Under the pieces are notes generated by a model. The model searched no databases and was not told the DNA's origin. It saw only the letters and a program-made list of their open reading frames with translations. From NCBI GenBank assembly GCA_028820325.1, contig JAPPJO010000085.1, positions 1 through 36,422 of the forward strand: DNA of 36,422 nucleotides. Direction: 5' to 3'. How positions within the stretch are numbered: position 1 is the first letter of the stretch; each line of letters begins with the position of its first letter. The DNA is from Gammaproteobacteria bacterium (lineage in GTDB: Bacteria; Gemmatimonadota; Gemmatimonadetes; Longimicrobiales; Gaopeijiaceae). Below, one piece after another: positions 1-10,841 of the stretch. The position numbers were made by a program, and so were the translations under genes.

Positions 1-590
1 AAGGTGTTGTAGTGGATCGGCACCACCACCGAAGGCCGGATGAAGTCGACCGCGATGGCCGCGTCCTCCGGGCCCATGGTGAAGTTGTCGCCGATCGGCA
101 GCAGGGCCACGTCCACCTGGCCGCGCAGCAGCTTCATGTCCGTCAGCAGCGCGGTGTCGCCCGCGTGATAGACGCGGGTGCCGTCGGCGTCGATGAGCAG
201 CCCGCCCGGGACCGTCGTGTACGCCCCCGTGTTGTCGCCGTGCACCTGTCCGCCGTGCAGCGCCGGCGTCATCTTCACGCGCCCGAAGGGGAAGTTGAAT
301 CCGCCGCCGATGTGCATGGGATGCGCGTTCTCGACTCCCTGGGTCTGGGCGAACGCCACGATCTCGAAGGTCGACACCAGCGTGGCTCCGGTGGCGTTCG
401 CCAGCGGGATGGCATCCGCGAAGTGATCGAAATGCCCGTGCGAGCAAAGCACGTAGTCGACATCCCCCAGATCCGCGAGCGACAGGTCGTTGGCGGGGCT
501 CTCCTCGTACCAGGGATCGATGGAGATACGTGTGCCGTCGCTCAGTTGAAGCAGGAACGTCGCGTGTCCGTGATACGTCAGCGCGGCCAT
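1..590 (-). CDS. MBL-fold metal-dependent hydrolase (UPF0173-like), C-terminus cut by window edge
   Basis: A metallo-beta-lactamase-fold hydrolase of the UPF0173 type; the substrate is not known. I translated it from the minus strand: it starts MAALTYHGHATFLLQ and carries the metal-binding motif HGHFDH at residues 51-56, preceded by a strand ending in DPWYEE. Further along are HAGDTAL and, near the window edge, VVPIHYNT, which match the later metal-binding and C-terminal blocks of the family. About 196 residues are visible; relatives are usually around 225-230, so roughly 30 residues are missing beyond position 1. The ATG at 588-590 lies 2 nt after the gcvP stop, and its ribosome binding site (GGAGG) is formed by the last codons of gcvP, so the two are very likely cotranscribed and translationally coupled. 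There is no signal peptide, so it is cytoplasmic. The fold is clear; the function is open. Confidence 0.85.
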   Translation of the reverse strand, partial: MAALTYHGHATFLLQLSDGTRISIDPWYEESPANDLSLADLGDVDYVLCSHGHFDHFADAIPLANATGATLVSTFEIVAFAQTQGVENAHPMHIGGGFNFPFGRVKMTPALHGGQVHGDNTGAYTTVPGGLLIDADGTRVYHAGDTALLTDMKLLRGQVDVALLPIGDNFTMGPEDAAIAVDFIRPSVVVPIHYNT

Positions 591-592
591 GG

Positions 593-3466
<2,874 letters not shown>

Positions 3467-3503
3467 TACTCGGGGGATCCGCCAGGCGCGGATGCGTTGC
3501 TCC

Positions 3504-3893
3504 TCACCCGTCGATGTGGGACTCGTAGTCCTCGGGGCTCATCAGGCCCTCGAGCGCGTCGTCGTCCTCCGCGCGCAGCTTGATCATCCAGCCGTCCCCG
3601 TAGGGATCGCCGTTGACCAGGGCCGGATCGAGGTCGATGGCCTCGTTGATCTCAACGACCTCGCCCGCGATCGGGCAGTAGAGGTCGCTGACCGCCTTCA
3701 CCGCCTCGATGACGCCGAACACCTCCATGCGGTCGAAGTGCGTGCCGACCCTGGGCAGTTCCACGTACACGATGTCGCCCAGCTCCCCCTGCGCGTAGTC
3801 GGTGATACCGACGACGTACACGCTCTCCGCGTCGGTTTCCCCCACATACTCGTGCTCCTCGGTGTAGTAGAGATGCTCGGGGATGTCGGACAT
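3504..3893 (-). CDS. gcvH: Glycine cleavage system H protein (lipoyl carrier)
   Basis: Small lipoyl-bearing protein that carries the aminomethyl group between the P, T and L proteins. It has the conserved block [19 protein letters not shown]; the lysine in this block is residue 66 with the start chosen here, close to the usual lipoylation position. The length of 129 residues is normal. I chose the ATG at 3891-3893 over an upstream GTG at 3908 because GGAG lies 6 nt before it and because it gives the family's usual N-terminus ([17 protein letters not shown]). It is the first gene of the gcvH-gcvP-hydrolase run, and a good promoter lies about 40 nt upstream. The leader is too short to contain a glycine riboswitch. 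Confidence 0.96.
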   Translation of the reverse strand: MSDIPEHLYYTEEHEYVGETDAESVYVVGITDYAQGELGDIVYVELPRVGTHFDRMEVFGVIEAVKAVSDLYCPIAGEVVEINEAIDLDPALVNGDPYGDGWMIKLRAEDDDALEGLMSPEDYESHIDG

Positions 3894-3939
3894 GGCTGCT
3901 CCGGGCACGGGAGGGATCGAGGGCGGATTTCGGTTCGGG

Positions 3940-3969
3940 ACTATAGAAAGTGCGTTCCTTGCGCGTCAA
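3940..3969 (-). promoter_or_regulatory. Putative sigma-70-type promoter for gcvH-gcvP
   Basis: Read on the minus strand there is TTGACG, an 18-nt spacer and TATAGT, close to the bacterial housekeeping consensus. The predicted transcription start lies about 40 nt upstream of the gcvH ATG. This is the best promoter-like sequence I found in the window, and it shares the TTGACG element with the candidate actA promoter. Confidence 0.6.
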
Positions 3970-4162
3970 CCCCGATACCCGCGTCCCGGCGGAGAAGCCG
4001 GATCGAGCCTCGGGCTCAGGGTTCCGCGCGGGAACGCCGGGCGCCTCCGGGGGGTTGTACGGCGCGCCGCGCGCGCGATGTTCGCGGCGCCGCCCGGGGA
4101 TCGGGACGCGGTCCATGGGTCGGTCCATTCTTCGGCTTCCAGCGCAGGAGACGGAGTCTCTC

Positions 4163-5344
4163 ATGCAGGCAGGCTTCCCGGACGGAATGCGCAGCCCGCT
4201 GACATCCCTAGGCGAGGAGGAGCGTTTCTTTCAGCAGGCTGTGCGGGACTTCGCGCGGAGCGAGATCGCACCCAGGGTATCCGCCATGGATGCGAAGGAG
4301 GCCATGGATCCGACGCTGATCCGCAAGCTGTTCGAGCTTGGCCTCATGGGCGTGGAGATTCCCGAACGCTTCGGGGGAGCGGGCAGCTCGTTCTTCGCGG
4401 CGGTGCTCGTCGTGGAGGAGCTCTCCGCCGTGGACCCAGCAGTGGCCGTGCTGGTGGACGTGCAGAACACCCTCGTCATCAACGCGCTCCTCCGCTACGG
4501 AACCGTGGAGCAGCAGGCCCGCCATCTGCCGCGCCTGGCCTCCGACACGGTCGGCGCCTATGCGCTCTCGGAGGCGGGGAGCGGGTCCGATGCCTTCGCC
4601 CTTCGATGCACCGCCATGCGCGCGGGCGGCGACTGGATTCTGAACGGCCAGAAGCTCTGGATCACCAACGGCGCCGAAGCCGGGCTCTACATCGTCTTCG
4701 CCAACGTCGATCCGGATTCGGGCTACCGCGGCATCACCGCGTTTCTGGTGGACAGGAACACCCCGGGTCTGTCCGTCGGCAGGAGGGAGCAGAAGCTGGG
4801 CATTCGGGCGTCGTCGACGACCGAGGTGGTGCTGGACGGTTGCCGGGTTCCCGGCGGGAATCTGCTGGGCGAGGTCGGCCTCGGGTACAGGATCGCGATC
4901 GCCACCCTCAACGAGGGGCGCATCGGCATCGGAGCCCAGATGGTGGGTCTGGCGCAGGGCGCCCTCGACCACACGCTCCGCTATACCCGGCAGCGGGAGC
5001 AGTTCGGCCGCTCCGTCTCCGAGTTTCAGGGGGTTCAGTTTCAACTCGCGCAGATGGCCACCGACGTGGAAGCGGCGCGCCTGCTGGTGTACAATGCGGC
5101 CCGCCTGCGCGACGGCGGTTTCCCCTACATCCGCCAGGCGGCGATGGCCAAGCTGTTCGCATCGCAGGCGGCCCAGAGGGTGGCGTCGGAGTGCGTGGAT
5201 CTGCACGGTGGGTACGGCTTCACCAGCGACTACCCGGTGGCGAAGTTCTATCGCGACGCCAAGATCGGAACCATTTACGAAGGGACGACCAACATGCAGC
5301 TTCAGACCATCGCGAAGCTGCTGCTGCGAGAGGCGGGGGTCTGA
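4163..5344 (+). CDS. Acyl-CoA dehydrogenase, short/branched-chain type
   Basis: FAD-dependent acyl-CoA dehydrogenase that introduces an alpha,beta double bond into acyl-CoA and passes electrons to ETF. The family signature YALSEAGSGSDAFAL, the block LNEGRIGIGAQM and the C-terminal IYEGTTNMQ are present; the glutamate in the last (residue 373) is the expected catalytic base. Long stretches resemble, from memory, the mammalian short/branched-chain enzyme (2-methylbutyryl-CoA dehydrogenase), for example the FLVDRNTPGL and RASSTTEV blocks, so isoleucine or branched short-chain fatty acid breakdown is likely but not proven. I chose the ATG at 4163, with GGAG 6 nt upstream, over an open upstream extension; this gives 393 residues, normal for the family. 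Electrons would reach quinone through the ETF-QO at 32.2-33.9 kb. Substrate range cannot be read from sequence. Confidence 0.93.
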   Translation: MQAGFPDGMRSPLTSLGEEERFFQQAVRDFARSEIAPRVSAMDAKEAMDPTLIRKLFELGLMGVEIPERFGGAGSSFFAAVLVVEELSAVDPAVAVLVDVQNTLVINALLRYGTVEQQARHLPRLASDTVGAYALSEAGSGSDAFALRCTAMRAGGDWILNGQKLWITNGAEAGLYIVFANVDPDSGYRGITAFLVDRNTPGLSVGRREQKLGIRASSTTEVVLDGCRVPGGNLLGEVGLGYRIAIATLNEGRIGIGAQMVGLAQGALDHTLRYTRQREQFGRSVSEFQGVQFQLAQMATDVEAARLLVYNAARLRDGGFPYIRQAAMAKLFASQAAQRVASECVDLHGGYGFTSDYPVAKFYRDAKIGTIYEGTTNMQLQTIAKLLLREAGV

Positions 5345-5410
5345 CAGCGGGCGGATTCTTCAAGGGGCTGCTACCTTCCACCAGTCGAACCACGACATCG
5401 AGGCGAGAAC

Positions 5411-5644
5411 ATGTTCGGTCCAGACCTGGTCTTTGTGGCGCTGCCCCTGATCCTGGGATTCAACGAGATTCTTCTGTTGCTGGGCCTGCTGGTCCTCTTC
5501 TTCGGAGGCCGCAAGATTCCCGAGTTCGCCCGCGGCGTGGGCACGGGCATCAAGAACTTCAAGCGCGGCCTGAAGGAGGGCCAGGCGGATGAGCTGCCTC
5601 AGCTTCCCGAGGCGCCCGAGGAAGAAGTAGCTCCCGAGTCCTGA
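5411..5644 (+). CDS. tatA: Sec-independent protein translocase subunit TatA/TatE
   Basis: A 77-residue membrane protein of the twin-arginine translocation system, which exports folded proteins. It has one N-terminal transmembrane helix (about residues 14-31), the FGGRKIPEFARGVGTG hinge and amphipathic helix with the expected FGxxK-like turn, and a short acidic tail rich in Glu and Pro. GAGGCGAGAAC precedes the ATG. It lies 66 nt after the acyl-CoA dehydrogenase gene. TatB and TatC are not in the window. A likely client is ActB of the nearby ACIII operon, which has a twin-arginine motif. TatA and TatB are hard to separate by sequence alone; the short length favours TatA/E. Confidence 0.92.
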   Translation: MFGPDLVFVALPLILGFNEILLLLGLLVLFFGGRKIPEFARGVGTGIKNFKRGLKEGQADELPQLPEAPEEEVAPES

Positions 5645-5692
5645 CAGCCCGCGGACTCCCGCGGATTCATCCACGTAACGCTGACCCGCCCC

Positions 5693-6550
5693 ATGCAGGG
5701 AGATGTGCCGGCGGAGGCCTCTCCGCTCTCCAACGTGGTGGTCGTGCTGCACGAGCCGCAGAACCTGGTCAACATCGCGGGCACGGTGCGGGCGATGATG
5801 AACATGGGGCTCGACCGGCTGCGCCTGGTTCGTCCCGCCGAGTTCGACGCCTGGCGCATCACCGGGATCGCCCACCGCAGCGACCACCTGGTCGAGCGCG
5901 CCGAGATCCACGACACCCTGGCCGACGCGCTGGCCGACACCACCTTCGTGCTCGGCACCACGGCGCGCGCCCGCACCGCCCACCGCAACTACGGGCGGCC
6001 GCGCGACCTGGCGGCCCAGGTGGTCGAGCGGGCCTCCCGGGGCACCGTGGCGGTGCTCTTCGGGCGCGAGGACCGCGGGCTCTCCAACCAGGCGCTCGAC
6101 CTGTGCAACCGGGTTGCCATCGTCCCCACCCTCCCCGAGTACAAGAGCCTCAACCTGGCCCAGGCCGTGCTGATCCTGGCCTACGAGATCTTCCTGGCGG
6201 CGCACGACGCGGCGGAGCTGCCCCGGGGGCGGCGCGCGACCGATCCCGCCAACAGCGCCGAACTGGAGGAGACCTACGCGGTCCTCGAGCGCGGCCTCGA
6301 CCGCATCGCCTTCTTCACGCGGCGCGCACCCGAGGGGGTGATGCGCACGCTGCGCACGATCATCGCGCGCGCCGAGCCGGACACCCAGGAAGCGGGGATC
6401 CTGCGGGCCGTCGGGTATGAGATCAGGCGCTACGCCGAGCGCGCGGAAGGGTTGGCGGCCGGGCGCGACGGGGCCGAATCCGCCGCCGAGGCCGAGTCCA
6501 CTGGAGCGGCCGAGGCGCCCACCGCGGAACCGTCGGAGCAGACCGGCTGA
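5693..6550 (+). CDS. trmJ: SPOUT-family RNA 2'-O-methyltransferase, TrmJ-like
   Basis: SpoU/TrmH-type methyltransferase using S-adenosylmethionine through the knotted SPOUT fold. Three family motifs are visible: the N-terminal LVNIAGTVRAM, the cofactor-side LFGREDRGLSNQ and the knot motif YKSLNLAQAV. The order and the N-terminal position of the SPOUT domain, with a helical C-terminal extension carrying EGVMRTLRTI, fit TrmJ, which 2'-O-methylates position 32 of tRNA. The 285-residue length is slightly above the usual 240-260 because of an Ala/Glu-rich tail of about 35 residues. It begins 48 nt after tatA. No strong ribosome binding site precedes the ATG. The methyltransferase family is certain; the exact target is inferred. 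Confidence 0.85.
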   Translation: MQGDVPAEASPLSNVVVVLHEPQNLVNIAGTVRAMMNMGLDRLRLVRPAEFDAWRITGIAHRSDHLVERAEIHDTLADALADTTFVLGTTARARTAHRNYGRPRDLAAQVVERASRGTVAVLFGREDRGLSNQALDLCNRVAIVPTLPEYKSLNLAQAVLILAYEIFLAAHDAAELPRGRRATDPANSAELEETYAVLERGLDRIAFFTRRAPEGVMRTLRTIIARAEPDTQEAGILRAVGYEIRRYAERAEGLAAGRDGAESAAEAESTGAAEAPTAEPSEQTG

Positions 6551-6708
6551 CGCGCCCTTCCCGCGAGCCGGGACCGCATCGGTCCCGATCTTCCATTCCT
6601 GCCCGGGAGGTGCGGCGCTAGCCTCACTGGGTCGCCCGTCCGCCCACACCCGGTGCGGGATCACGCCCCCGGGACATCGCCCGGAGTCCGACGCATGAAG
6701 ACGGACGC

Positions 6709-7482
6709 TTGACGAAGAGGCCAGCCCGGGTTCGCCGCCGGCCCCGGGGAACGAGCGGTGGCATGCGCTGCCTTCTCGACGCAGGCTACGTGCGCGAGTT
6801 GGAGTTGAGGCTGCGCCGGATCCAACGGAGTGCAGCCGCGAATCGACGTCTGGCTCTAACCGACCGGCTGACCGGGCTTCCCAATCGCCGCCATCTGGAA
6901 CTCCATCTGGATCGCGTCCTGGTCCCCGGTGCCCTGCGTCCCCTCTCTCTGGTTCTCTTCGACGTGGACGACTTCAAGCGCTTCAACGACCGGCATGGCT
7001 ACCTGGAGGGCGACCGGGTGCTCACCGCCGTGGCCACCGTGCTTTCGAAGGCCTCGGCGAACGGCTCGAGGCAATCGGAATCGCGCGAGTCCATGTGTGG
7101 TTCGCCATTTGCGGCGCGGCTGGGCGGCGACGAGTTCGTCGTAATCTTCGGGCACATGAGCGCCGGCCGGGTTCGCTCGGCCGCTGACCGCCTGGCCCGG
7201 GCGGTCGCGCGGCATCCGTTGCTCTCGCCACATGGCGTCACGGTGAGCTTCGGTCTCGCCGCCCTGTATCACTGGCAGGACGCCCTGGCGGTCGCGGACC
7301 GGGATCTCCGCCGCCGTCGCGCGGCCACCCGACCGCTCCCCGCGGACCGGGGCTTTCGGTACCTTTGGGCGCAAGTGCTCGGCGTGCACGGGCTTCCCCG
7401 CCCGCCGCGGAGCGCCGACTCCCCGCCGCGCCCCGCTCTCCGCCATGAACGCTGCCCATCCAACCCCGATCGAACTCGCTGA
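6709..7482 (+). CDS. Small GGDEF-domain protein (putative diguanylate cyclase)
   Basis: A single GGDEF domain that could make cyclic di-GMP from GTP. The active-site sequence ARLGGDEFVVIF is intact at residues 139-143, and the upstream blocks LTDRLTGLPNRRHLE and LVLFDVDDFKRFND hold the usual Mg/GTP-binding residues. There is no transmembrane segment and no recognised sensor, only about 50 N-terminal residues that are basic and helical. The inhibitory I-site RxxD expected just before GGDEF is absent; CGSP is found there. A Ser/Arg-rich stretch interrupts the region before the motif, and the usual end of the domain (ADxALYxAKxxGRN) is replaced by a degenerate arginine-rich version. The start is uncertain: TTG at 6709 or ATG at 6763. 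The 3' end overlaps the next gene by 38 nt. Confidence 0.7.
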   Translation: MTKRPARVRRRPRGTSGGMRCLLDAGYVRELELRLRRIQRSAAANRRLALTDRLTGLPNRRHLELHLDRVLVPGALRPLSLVLFDVDDFKRFNDRHGYLEGDRVLTAVATVLSKASANGSRQSESRESMCGSPFAARLGGDEFVVIFGHMSAGRVRSAADRLARAVARHPLLSPHGVTVSFGLAALYHWQDALAVADRDLRRRRAATRPLPADRGFRYLWAQVLGVHGLPRPPRSADSPPRPALRHERCPSNPDRTR

Positions 7483-8239
7483 CCTGGCGCGCACGGCCGA
7501 AGAGCTCGCGCGCGCCGCCGGGAAGGTCGCCCTGGGGTATTTCGGCGCCCGGATCGAGGTTGAAACCAAGGCGGACGACACCCCGGTGACCATCGCGGAC
7601 CGGGAAGCCGAGAGCCTGCTGCGCGCGGAGATCCGGCGACGCTACCCGGATCACGGCATCGTCGGCGAAGAGCATGGCGAAGTGCTTCCCGGAGCTGCCG
7701 TGCGCTGGATCCTGGACCCGATCGACGGGACCAAGTCGTTCGTCCATGGAGTGCCGCTGTGGGGCGTGCTGATCGGCGTCGAGGTGGAGGGCGAGCCCGT
7801 GGCAGGGGTTGTCCACCTGCCTGCGCTCGGGGAGACGGTCACGGCCGCCAAGGGCCTTGGGTGCCGCTGGAACGGCGAGCCGTGCTCGGTTTCAAGCGAG
7901 AATCGGCTGGACCGGAGCCTGGTGCTCACCACAGACGAGAGCGTCTTTCACGGCCATGCCGGCGAAGCCGGCTGGAGAGCCCTCGCCGCCGCCGCCCGCA
8001 TCACGCGCAGCTGGGGCGACTGCTACGGCCACGTCCTGGTGGCCACCGGCCGCGCTCAGGTCATGGTCGATCCGGTGCTCGCCGCCTGGGACGCCGCACC
8101 CCTGCTGACGATCCTCACCGAAGCGGGCGGGTGTTTCACGGACGTTTCGGGCGAGCCCACGATCCACGGTGGTTCGGGGGTCTCCAGCAATCCCGCGCTC
8201 CACCCGCAGGTGCTACACATCCTGGCTGGGGACCCGTAG
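7445..8239 (+). CDS. hisN: Inositol monophosphatase-family phosphatase, probably histidinol-phosphatase (HisN type)
   Basis: Metal-dependent phosphatase of the inositol monophosphatase family. Visible metal ligands are the glutamates of GEEHG (from residue 75), the aspartates of DPIDGTKSF (residues 91 and 94) and the aspartate of WDAAPLL near residue 219. The sequence around VPLWGVLIGV and the length of 264 residues resemble the HisN histidinol-phosphatases of Actinobacteria and Gemmatimonadota-like genomes, which complete histidine synthesis in organisms lacking the HAD or PHP enzymes. Related enzymes act on inositol phosphate or 3'-phosphoadenosine 5'-phosphate, so the substrate is inferred. 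The start lies inside the 3' end of the GGDEF gene. It converges with the propeller lipoprotein gene with only 38 nt between stops. Confidence 0.82.
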   Translation: MNAAHPTPIELADLARTAEELARAAGKVALGYFGARIEVETKADDTPVTIADREAESLLRAEIRRRYPDHGIVGEEHGEVLPGAAVRWILDPIDGTKSFVHGVPLWGVLIGVEVEGEPVAGVVHLPALGETVTAAKGLGCRWNGEPCSVSSENRLDRSLVLTTDESVFHGHAGEAGWRALAAAARITRSWGDCYGHVLVATGRAQVMVDPVLAAWDAAPLLTILTEAGGCFTDVSGEPTIHGGSGVSSNPALHPQVLHILAGDP

Positions 8240-8277
8240 GGCACCAGGCCGGCGCCTACTGCCGCTTCAACCGCCCT

Positions 8278-9492
8278 TCAGAAGCTCCCTTCGCTCCTGC
8301 GTGCCCGCTGGAGTGACAGGATCGTCTCTCCGAACTCCTCCACCCGAATCGCCACGAAGGTGGAATCGGACACGAACGCAACCGGCATCCCGGGCGCGTC
8401 GAACGTGCCCTCGTAGCTTCCGGAAGCGTCGAAGGCGTCGACGGCGTGGGGAGTGAACCCGTCAAGCGTGCGGGTGACCCAAAGTCGTCCTCCTGGGGCA
8501 GCGGTCACGCTCAGGACGGGCGAGATCCGTTCCTCGTATCCGATTGCGGCTACGATGTCCTCCGCCTCCAGGCCATTCCGGCGCATCAGGTCGCCATACG
8601 CCCCAGGACCTTCCTCGATGTTCGTGACGGCCATCTCCCGTGTCACCTCAATGGGATTCAGGGGCCGCCTGATACTCAGCTCCAGCGAGCCGCCGACGCT
8701 CATGTCGAGACGATAGTACGGCCCGTTGAGGAAGAAGATGGAGTCTCCCCGGTTCGACCAGACGTGCATGGGAGCGAACAGCTCTTCGGCCGGAAAGGAC
8801 CCGCCGCGCATCTCCATCATGGCCATGTCCGCCGTTGTTTCGTGCAACGTCGTGGTGTTGCCTTCCGTGTGGAGGACCAATTGGCGCCTGGTCGCCATTC
8901 CCGCCCCCGTGGCCGTCACGGTCGCGAGCCAGTCGGTTCCCACCGCGAACTCCGGACCCCGGAAGTCCAGATCCGGACGCAGCTCCTCCAGGAGCTCCCC
9001 TCCGCTCGACCAGCGACTGAGGAGGCGACGACCGTTGTCCCACACAACGAGCGGTCCCGAGGGATCCATGGACACTGCCCAGGGATTGCGAAACTCCCCG
9101 GGCCCCTCCCCCGACCGTCCCAGGGTGCCCGCATACATTCCTGAGGCGTCGAACACGACGACCCGGTCATTCGGTCGATCCGCGACGTAGATCCGCCCGG
9201 TCGCCTCATCGGTCGTGACACCCCAGGGCACCACCGTGAGCGCGCTGTCGGGAGGTATGAGATCGGCTATCGGCGTGACTTGGACATCCAGCGGTCGGTC
9301 GGGCTCCGGATTCTCGATGATGGTCACGCCGGCGGAGTCGTAGACGACCGATGTGCCGACGTCACGCTCCCCGGTTGCGCACGACGCTGCGGCCACCACC
9401 GCCAACGCAACCGCAATCTTCGCTCCTGCGGCAGAGCTGGAGCTTTCCTGCGGCCTTGAGCAGAAGGGTGCCCCAACGGCCACCGGAACCAA
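8278..9492 (-). CDS. Beta-propeller lipoprotein, paralogue 1 (last gene of the ACIII operon)
   Basis: A secreted protein of about 400 residues with repeats typical of NHL/6-bladed beta-propellers, such as GVTTDEATGRIYVADRPND and VVVFDASGMYAGTLG, and the block GRSGEGPGEFRNP. A hydrophobic run ends in VVAAASC (Cys38 from the assigned start), a lipobox, so it is probably lipid-anchored. The function is unknown; such propellers usually bind proteins or ligands. The start is uncertain: the longest frame opens with TTG at 9492, a GTG follows three codons later, and there is no strong ribosome binding site; an in-frame stop lies just upstream. It follows actF by 46 nt on the same strand. It is related to the lipoprotein at 31.0-32.2 kb: both share DSAGV near the N-terminus and GEGPGEF. 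Confidence 0.8.
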   Translation of the reverse strand: MVPVAVGAPFCSRPQESSSSAAGAKIAVALAVVAAASCATGERDVGTSVVYDSAGVTIIENPEPDRPLDVQVTPIADLIPPDSALTVVPWGVTTDEATGRIYVADRPNDRVVVFDASGMYAGTLGRSGEGPGEFRNPWAVSMDPSGPLVVWDNGRRLLSRWSSGGELLEELRPDLDFRGPEFAVGTDWLATVTATGAGMATRRQLVLHTEGNTTTLHETTADMAMMEMRGGSFPAEELFAPMHVWSNRGDSIFFLNGPYYRLDMSVGGSLELSIRRPLNPIEVTREMAVTNIEEGPGAYGDLMRRNGLEAEDIVAAIGYEERISPVLSVTAAPGGRLWVTRTLDGFTPHAVDAFDASGSYEGTFDAPGMPVAFVSDSTFVAIRVEEFGETILSLQRARRSEGSF

Positions 9493-9538
9493 ACGAAATG
9501 CACTTCATCGCCTCGAAACGCCTCCGGAGGCGGACCGG

Positions 9539-10837
9539 CTAACGGACGCCCGCTTCCTCCCGGGTTACCTCCAGATCCACCATCTCCAGCTGCTCCGGCG
9601 GCTGCCATACCTGTACAACCGGAAACGTGCTCAGGAACCAGCGCACGCTCCAAAGCACCGGCCCCAGGAAGACCAGCGTCACCAGTCCCTCCCAGAGCCC
9701 GATGGTCGGCCCTTCGAGCCGCAGGGAAGGCGCGATCAGCAGGTGGTGCTCCAGCCAGAGCCCCGCCAGGATGACGCAGACGAAGCTGGCGAGGATCACC
9801 GGGTTCATCTTGGGCCGGCGCCCGATGAGTCCCGCGAAGGGGATCACGAAGCACATCAGCACCAGCGCGAGCGCGAACGGTCCCCAGGTCTCGTTGGTCC
9901 GGTGTATGACCCACGCCTGTTCCCACGGCAGCTTTCCGTACCAGATGACGATGTACTGGGCGAAGAAGATGTAGGTCCAGAACACGCAGAAGGCGAAGGT
10001 CAGCTTGCCCAGGTCGTGCATCTGCTGGAGGCCCATCAGCCGATTCAGATCCGCGTGGCGGCGCTTCAGCAGCACGACGATGAGGGCGGTGGAGGCGATC
10101 CCCCCCCAGAAGCCGCCCATGAAGTACCAGGCTCCGAAGATGGTGGAGAACCAGTGGGGCTCGAGCGACATGGCAAAGTCGTAGACCACCATGCTCATCA
10201 CGGCGGCGTAGACCAGGATGAAGGCGGGGGCCACCCGGCCCATGCGGCGGGCGCTCGCGGTTTCCTCGGCTTCCTGCCCCATCCAGTCCGACGTAAGGCT
10301 CGCACGCCAGCGTTCCCGGCCCGCATCACCGCCGCGCTCGACCAGCCCCATGTCCGGACGCACGGCCTGATACGCCAGGTAGAGGCTCAGCCCGATCAGC
10401 AGCAGCAGCCCGGCCACGTTGCGCGCGACCAGGAACGGGATGTTCAGGTACGCGGCCTTCGCCTGCACGATGGGATCCGACTCCATCGCTTCGATCCACG
10501 GGAAGTACGATTCCCGGAGACCCAGCATGGGCAGGAAAAGGATGAACGCGATCGGCAGGTAGGCGGCGAAGGCGAGGCTCACGCGGCGCACCGACCAGTT
10601 CCACTTGGCCTTCACGATGGTGGTCACCGCGCACAGGAGCATCGCGCCCTCGGCGACGGCGAAGAAGAAGAGCCAATTGGCCGAGTAGGCCTGCTCGGCG
10701 CGCGCGGGATCGGCGGCGCGGAGCACGAAGAGCGAGATCACGCCGACCAGGAAGAGGGCCCCGCAGAACATCGAGAAGCCCCGGGAGCGCTCCAGATGGC
10801 GAACCGGGATGTCGGCCGGGACGTGGATGTGGGCCAT
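9539..10837 (-). CDS. actF: ACIII membrane subunit ActF (NrfD-like quinol-site protein)
   Basis: Polytopic membrane protein of alternative complex III, the quinol:cytochrome c/oxidase oxidoreductase that replaces bc1. It has about ten hydrophobic segments across 432 residues, with typical blocks such as WLFFFAVAEGAML, GAWYFMGGFWGG and LTFAFCVFWTYIFFAQY. ActF resembles ActC (NrfD/PsrC family); one or both are thought to contact quinol. Its place as sixth gene after actE, with a 4-nt gap and a GGGGGAG ribosome binding site, matches the standard actABCDEF order. In many genomes cytochrome oxidase genes follow; here a lipoprotein gene does. Confidence 0.92.
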   Translation of the reverse strand: MAHIHVPADIPVRHLERSRGFSMFCGALFLVGVISLFVLRAADPARAEQAYSANWLFFFAVAEGAMLLCAVTTIVKAKWNWSVRRVSLAFAAYLPIAFILFLPMLGLRESYFPWIEAMESDPIVQAKAAYLNIPFLVARNVAGLLLLIGLSLYLAYQAVRPDMGLVERGGDAGRERWRASLTSDWMGQEAEETASARRMGRVAPAFILVYAAVMSMVVYDFAMSLEPHWFSTIFGAWYFMGGFWGGIASTALIVVLLKRRHADLNRLMGLQQMHDLGKLTFAFCVFWTYIFFAQYIVIWYGKLPWEQAWVIHRTNETWGPFALALVLMCFVIPFAGLIGRRPKMNPVILASFVCVILAGLWLEHHLLIAPSLRLEGPTIGLWEGLVTLVFLGPVLWSVRWFLSTFPVVQVWQPPEQLEMVDLEVTREEAGVR

Positions 10838-10841
10838 GCCG

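Noticed and set aside
3894..3940. Glycine riboswitch before gcvH
   Set aside because: The leader is only about 40 nt long, too short for this riboswitch, and lacks its conserved stems.
8236..8259. Hairpin GTAGG/CCTAC between the convergent hisN-like and propeller genes
   Set aside because: Only 5 bp of stem and no T-run; too weak to call a terminator.
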